Shown here: in pieces, positions 60,135 through 64,000 of the stretch | How the letters are laid out: each line of letters starts with the position of its first letter | Position numbering within the stretch: the first letter of the stretch is position 1 | Origin: [Streptosporangium] indianense | GTDB lineage: Bacteria > Actinomycetota > Actinomycetes > Streptomycetales > Streptomycetaceae | NCBI RefSeq assembly: GCF_021474405.1 | Contig: NZ_JAKEIO010000019.1 | Location: 1-64,000 of the forward strand | Direction: 5' to 3' | Length of the DNA stretch: 64,000 nucleotides | Position numbers and translations under genes: made by a program | Notes under the pieces: model-generated | What the model was told of the DNA's origin: nothing | What the model saw: the letters and a program-made list of their open reading frames with translations, nothing else | Database searches by the model: none

Positions 60135-60716
60135 TCACCCCGCCGTTCGGCCCCACATCGGGCCGAAGCGGGACCACTCCACGGCCCACTGGTCGATGCG
60201 GTGCCGCTCCAGGCGGCCGCGGAGGGCCCGCCCGGCCACCAGGGGTACGGCTGCCGCGCACAGGCCCGCCACGGCACCGGTCAGTGAGGCTCGTACGCGG
60301 GCCTGGGACTCGGTGACGGGCCGGGTGACCTGGCGGCCCTCGGGATCCGTCCACACGGTGACCGGGGCGCCGGCGGCGCTGCCCGCCGGTACCCGCAGCC
60401 GGCCGGAGTGCTCGGAGCCGTCCGCGGCGGTCCACCGTGCCGTCGCCCACACCTGCTCGGCGCGGGCACGGTCGTTCTCGGGGGCCGTCCCGGGGGCACG
60501 CTCGGCGAGCCGTGCCACGAGGGGGCGCCACTCGACGCGTTCCCGGGCCAGCCCGTCCTCGACGGACCGAGTCACGGTCGTGCCGGCGAGCAGCCCGAGG
60601 AACACGGTGAACGTCCACACGCCCAGCACGACCCAGGTCTCCACCCGGTCGGCGCGGCGCTTGAGCGGATTGCGCCGCCAGCGCCACAGCCACACCCTCG
60701 GACCACGTAACGCCAT
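60135..60716 (-). CDS. Rv1733c-like membrane protein
   Basis: A 193-residue membrane protein with two helices: WVVLGVWTFTVFLGLLAGTT near the front and SLTGAVAGLCAAAVPLVAG near the end, with the basic NPLKRRADRVE entry typical of Rv1733c-like Streptomyces proteins and an external WTAADGSEHSGRLRVPAG segment between. Function unknown. ATG at 60714-60716 has GAGGAGACC upstream; the ATG at 60729-60731 is less likely. Confidence 0.82.
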   Translation of the reverse strand: MALRGPRVWLWRWRRNPLKRRADRVETWVVLGVWTFTVFLGLLAGTTVTRSVEDGLARERVEWRPLVARLAERAPGTAPENDRARAEQVWATARWTAADGSEHSGRLRVPAGSAAGAPVTVWTDPEGRQVTRPVTESQARVRASLTGAVAGLCAAAVPLVAGRALRGRLERHRIDQWAVEWSRFGPMWGRTAG

Positions 60717-60996
60717 CGAAGGTCTCCTCATCACGAGCCGACGATCATTCCGCCGCTCTCCCCATACGGACGACGGCGCCCGGATGCTCACCACCCCTGC
60801 CCGATGTGACGGTCACCGCGGCCGCCGGTCCCTGCGAGCACCCTGCCGGGGCCGCCCGCGACACCCGGCGTGCGCCGCGCCGACACCCCGCTGACCTGGG
60901 CCGCAGCCGTTCCGGAGGTGACTGTCAGTGGTCGGGTGCAGACTGGCCGGTGTTCGGGACGAGGGCGTCAAGGACGACGCCGCGGAGGTGATCGGC

Positions 60997-62085
60997 ATGA
61001 CCGAGGTACTGCTCGCCGTGGGGACACGCAAAGGCCTGTTCATCGGGCGGCGGCGAGGTGGTGGAACCTGGGAGTTCGACGAGAGCCCCTACTTCAACGC
61101 GCAGGCCGTGTACTCGGTCGCCATCGACACCCGGGCCGGGGCCCCGCGGCTGCTGGTCGGCGGCGACAGCGCGCACTGGGGCCCGTCCGTGTTCCACTCC
61201 GACGACCTCGGCCGGACCTGGACCGAACCGGCCCGCCCGGCGGTCAAGTTCCCCAAGGACACGGGGGCGTCCCTGGAGCGGGTGTGGCAGCTGCACCCGG
61301 CCGCCGCCGAGCCGGACGTGGTGTACGCGGGCACCGAACCGGCCGCCCTGTACCGCTCGGAGGACCGCGGGGAGACGTTCGAGCTGGTCCGGCCCCTGTG
61401 GGAGCACCCCACGCGGTCGAAGTGGGTGCCGGGCGGTGGCGGCGAGGGCCTGCACACCGTGCTCACCGACGCGCGCGACCCGCGGGCGGTCACGGTCGCC
61501 GTCTCGACCGCCGGCGTGTTCCGCACGCTGGACGGCGGAGCGAGCTGGGCGCCCTCCAACTCGGGTGTCTCCGCGGTGTTCCTGCCCGACCCGAACCCGG
61601 AGTTCGGCCAGTGCGTGCACAAGGTCACGCGGGACGCGGCCACCCCGGACCGGCTGTACTTGCAGAACCACTGGGGGGTGTACCGCAGCGACGACGCGGG
61701 CGCGCACTGGACCGACATCGGCGAGGGCCTGCCGTCCACGTTCGGCTTCGCCGCGGCGGCGCATCCGCACCGGGGCGACACGGCATACGTGTTCCCCATC
61801 AACGCCGACGCCGACCGGGTCCCGGCCGACCGCCGGTGCCGGGTCTACCGGACGGCGGACGCGGGCAAGAGCTGGGAGCCGCTCTCGGCGGGGCTCCCCC
61901 AGGAGGACCACTACGGCACGGTGCTGCGGGACGCGATGTGCACGGACGACGCCGACCCCGCGGGCATCTACTTCGGCAACCGCAACGGCGAGGTGTTCGC
62001 GTCGGCCGACGACGGCGACAGCTGGCACCAGCTCGCCTCGCATCTGCCGGACGTGCTGTGCGTCCGGGCCGCGCTCGTCGGCTGA
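60997..62085 (+). CDS. BNR/sortilin-like repeat protein
   Basis: A 362-residue beta-propeller with BNR-type Asp-box blades: FHSDDLGRTWTEPARPAVKF, YRSEDRGETFELVRPLWEHP, FRTLDGGASWAPSNSGVSAV, YRSDDAGAHWTDIGEGLPST and FASADDGDSWHQLASHLPDV. It lacks a signal peptide and the catalytic residues of sialidases, so it is a cytosolic propeller of unknown role. GGAGGTGATCGGC sets the start. It precedes the uracil-DNA glycosylase gene on the same strand, about 110 nt upstream. Confidence 0.82.
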   Translation: MTEVLLAVGTRKGLFIGRRRGGGTWEFDESPYFNAQAVYSVAIDTRAGAPRLLVGGDSAHWGPSVFHSDDLGRTWTEPARPAVKFPKDTGASLERVWQLHPAAAEPDVVYAGTEPAALYRSEDRGETFELVRPLWEHPTRSKWVPGGGGEGLHTVLTDARDPRAVTVAVSTAGVFRTLDGGASWAPSNSGVSAVFLPDPNPEFGQCVHKVTRDAATPDRLYLQNHWGVYRSDDAGAHWTDIGEGLPSTFGFAAAAHPHRGDTAYVFPINADADRVPADRRCRVYRTADAGKSWEPLSAGLPQEDHYGTVLRDAMCTDDADPAGIYFGNRNGEVFASADDGDSWHQLASHLPDVLCVRAALVG

Positions 62086-62197
62086 GGCGAGGGCGAGGCA
62101 CGAGTGGGGCCGGAGGGGGTGAGGCGGGGGCGAGGCCGCCCACAGGCATTGGCCACCGGTTGATCGCCGCTGTCCGTACGGCAGTAGGGTGACGCCC

Positions 62198-62875
62198 GTG
62201 GCACCACGACCCTTGCATGAAATCGTCGAAGCGGGCTGGGCGAAGGCCCTGGAACCGGTGGCCGAACGCGTCGCCGCGATGGGGGACTTCCTCCGCGCGG
62301 AGATCGCCGCGGGACGCACCTACCTCCCGGCCGGGCCGAACGTTCTACGGGCCTTCCAGCAGCCCTTCGACGACGTGCGCGTCCTGATCGTCGGTCAGGA
62401 CCCCTATCCCACCCCGGGGCACGCGGTGGGGCTGTCCTTCTCGGTGGCGCCGGAGGTGCGGCCGCTGCCCGGCAGCCTCATCAACATCTACCGCGAGCTG
62501 CACGCCGACCTGGGTCTGCCGCAGCCGTCCAACGGCGACCTCACCCCGTGGACGCGGCAGGGTGTGCTGCTGCTCAACAGAGCGCTGACCACCGCCCCGC
62601 GCAAGCCCGCCGCCCACCGGGGCAAGGGCTGGGAGGAGGTCACGGAGCAGGCCATCCGCGCCCTGGCGGGGCGCGGCAAGCCGCTGGTGTCCATCCTGTG
62701 GGGCCGTGACGCCCGCAATCTGCGCCCGCTCCTGGGCGACCTGCCCTCCGTCGAATCCGCCCACCCCTCCCCCATGTCGGCCGACCGGGGCTTCTTTGGC
62801 TCCCGTCCGTTCAGCCGGGCCAACGACCTGCTGATCCGCCAGGGCGGCCAACCGGTGGACTGGCGCCTGCCGTGA
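62198..62875 (+). CDS. ung: Uracil-DNA glycosylase (family 1)
   Basis: A 225-residue UDG. The water-activating [17 protein letters not shown] (catalytic Asp68), [20 protein letters not shown] and the [17 protein letters not shown] leucine-loop block with His189 are intact. It removes uracil from DNA. GTG at 62198-62200 is chosen for family fit; GTG 62189 is possible. The stop overlaps the next start (GTGA). Confidence 0.93.
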   Translation: MAPRPLHEIVEAGWAKALEPVAERVAAMGDFLRAEIAAGRTYLPAGPNVLRAFQQPFDDVRVLIVGQDPYPTPGHAVGLSFSVAPEVRPLPGSLINIYRELHADLGLPQPSNGDLTPWTRQGVLLLNRALTTAPRKPAAHRGKGWEEVTEQAIRALAGRGKPLVSILWGRDARNLRPLLGDLPSVESAHPSPMSADRGFFGSRPFSRANDLLIRQGGQPVDWRLP

Positions 62876-63858
62876 CCGGCGCGACGGAGCACTCCGGGTT
62901 TCTCGCCGTGGACTCCGGCGGCTCCGGGCTGCGGGCCGTGGTCGGGACCGCCGGGCGCGGTCCGCTGGCCCGGCGGATGTCCGGTGAGCCGGTGCGCACG
63001 GGCGAGCGGGGCATCGACCCCGAGCACTTCATGGCGCGACTCGTGCCGCTGGTGCGTGCGTTGACCGCCGAGACGGGAGCGCTGTCGCTGACCACCGTCG
63101 TCATCGGCGCGGCCGGGCTGGCCTCCCTGGGCGCGGGGCTGCGCGCCGAACTGCCGGGGGCCCTGGCCCGGGAGTGGGGCGTGCGCAGGGTCGCCCTGGC
63201 CGCCGATGCCGTGACCGCGTACGTGGGGGCGCTCGGACCGCTTCCGGGTGCCGTGGTCGCGGGCGGTACCGGGCTGATCGCGGTGGGCACCGACCTGACC
63301 GGCTGGCGGCGTGCGGACGGCTGGGGCCATCTGCTCGGCGACTGCGGGAGCGGCGCCTGGATCGGCCGGGCCGGTCTCGAGGCCGCGCTGCGCGCCCACG
63401 ACCGGCGCGAGGACGGCTCGGCCCGGCTGCTGGCGTGCGCGGAAGAGGAGTTCGGGCCCGTCGCGGGGCTGCCCGGCGCGCTGTATCCCCGCCCCGACCG
63501 GCCCGCCGTCCTGGCCTCCTTCGCACCCCGGGTGGCCGCCTGCGCGGACGGGGATCCCGTCGCCGCGGGCATCCTGCGCGCCGCCGCCCGGCACATGGCC
63601 GATTCCGCGGCGGCCGTGTGCCCCTCCGGCGGTGAGCCGCGTGTCGCCGTCACCGGCGGGCTGTTCAAGCTGGGCGACCCGCTGCTCGGGCCCCTGGACG
63701 AGGAGTTGACCCGGCGGCTCCCGCAGGCGCGGCGGGTACCGGCCGAGGGCGATCCGCTGCACGGCTCGGTGCGGATCGCGACCGACCTGAGTGCCGGTTC
63801 CCTCACCCTGCCGGTGGACGACAGGATGCTGTCCGTGACCACCCGTTCGGGTGATTGA
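62872..63858 (+). CDS. BadF/BcrA-type ATPase (N-acetylglucosamine-kinase-like)
   Basis: A 328-residue ASKHA-fold kinase. The phosphate-1 loop is [15 protein letters not shown] (residues 10-24), the phosphate-2 segment is [13 protein letters not shown], and the adenosine loop is [20 protein letters not shown]. This is the GlcNAc-kinase-like branch of BadF/BadG/BcrA/BcrD rather than the radical-generating branch, which has Fe-S Cys. GTG start overlaps the ung stop (GTGA). Substrate sugar uncertain. Confidence 0.85.
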   Translation: MTGATEHSGFLAVDSGGSGLRAVVGTAGRGPLARRMSGEPVRTGERGIDPEHFMARLVPLVRALTAETGALSLTTVVIGAAGLASLGAGLRAELPGALAREWGVRRVALAADAVTAYVGALGPLPGAVVAGGTGLIAVGTDLTGWRRADGWGHLLGDCGSGAWIGRAGLEAALRAHDRREDGSARLLACAEEEFGPVAGLPGALYPRPDRPAVLASFAPRVAACADGDPVAAGILRAAARHMADSAAAVCPSGGEPRVAVTGGLFKLGDPLLGPLDEELTRRLPQARRVPAEGDPLHGSVRIATDLSAGSLTLPVDDRMLSVTTRSGD

Positions 63859-63968
63859 TCCGATCGCGTCCCTTGCGTACGTAACTCATCAGACAAAACA
63901 GGACGGATACCGCTCACCTGCACCCTCCCCGAACAGGGGAACCCCGGAAGCCAGTAACATGCGGCGCC

Positions 63969-64000
63969 ATGAGTTCCCCCACTGGGCCCGCGGATGGCCT
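63969..64000 (+). CDS. Start of a further gene (partial)
   Basis: ATG at 63969-63971 begins MSSPTGPADG and runs off the end. TAACAT at 63955-63960 may be a -10, which would make the transcript almost leaderless. The first residues resemble Streptomyces sirohydrochlorin-chelatase-like (CbiX) proteins that I recall, but ten residues are too few to call. Confidence 0.4.
   Translation, partial: MSSPTGPADG

Overview
The window is high-GC (about 72 %) actinobacterial chromosome. Genus-level evidence points to Streptomyces: strong third-codon GC bias, many GTG/TTG starts, SpoIIE-type PP2C/anti-sigma fusions, an Rv1733c-like membrane protein, a DUF5134/M56 pair, and a hydroxylamine/ATP-grasp biosynthetic operon. 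I found no rRNA, tRNA, CRISPR array or intact insertion sequence.

Layout. 1-7.3 kb: small genes (proline-rich protein, acetyltransferase, panD), a large SpoIIE-type signalling phosphatase, a DUF2267 gene followed by a truncated debranching-enzyme gene, then scrambled short coding remnants and an NmrA-like SDR. 7.4-16.8 kb: one tightly overlapping plus-strand operon of eight genes, the centre of interest. It encodes ATP-grasp ligase 1, a lysine/ornithine N-monooxygenase, a cupin, a DAO-type flavoenzyme, a methionyl-tRNA-synthetase-like protein, ATP-grasp ligase 2, an MFS exporter and a threonine-aldolase-like PLP enzyme. 16.8-30.9 kb: PPOX flavoprotein, P-loop/NUDIX fusion, small hypotheticals, a UvrA-like ATPase, an AraC/VOC pair, a ROK kinase divergent from a LacI regulator, a repeat-containing Ser/Thr kinase, a DUF6986 aldolase-like protein and a secreted nuclease/phosphatase-fold protein. 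31-42 kb: etfBA, flavin reductase, thioredoxin divergent from DUF4395, a PlsC-like acyltransferase, B3/4 plus transglutaminase-like pair, the DUF6421/SDR/threonine-aldolase operon, GDPD and an IS481-like remnant. 42-64 kb: GNAT and VOC genes, an aldo/keto reductase pseudogene, FUSC/MarR, DUF5134/M56, PAP2, TetR, an LVIVD secreted protein, a DUF305 lipoprotein, ferredoxin reductase, PaaX divergent from an AidB-like acyl-CoA dehydrogenase, a HEAT-repeat protein, uracil-DNA glycosylase and a BadF-type kinase.

Main interpretation. N-monooxygenase + zinc-type cupin + MetRS-like protein + DAO flavoenzyme is the signature of the hydrazine-forming route described for s56-p1 (Spb38/Spb40) and related hydrazinoacetic acid pathways such as triacsin. 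There, N6-hydroxylysine and an amino acid are joined and rearranged to an N-N bond. Here the cupin and MetRS modules, fused in Spb40, are separate genes with the flavoenzyme between them. Two ATP-grasp ligases and an aldolase-like enzyme accompany them, and there is no NRPS or PKS. I therefore infer a small hydrazine-containing peptide-like product with its own exporter. The aldolase-like enzyme has a close housekeeping paralogue 21 kb away in the same window. Product and substrates cannot be read from sequence alone.
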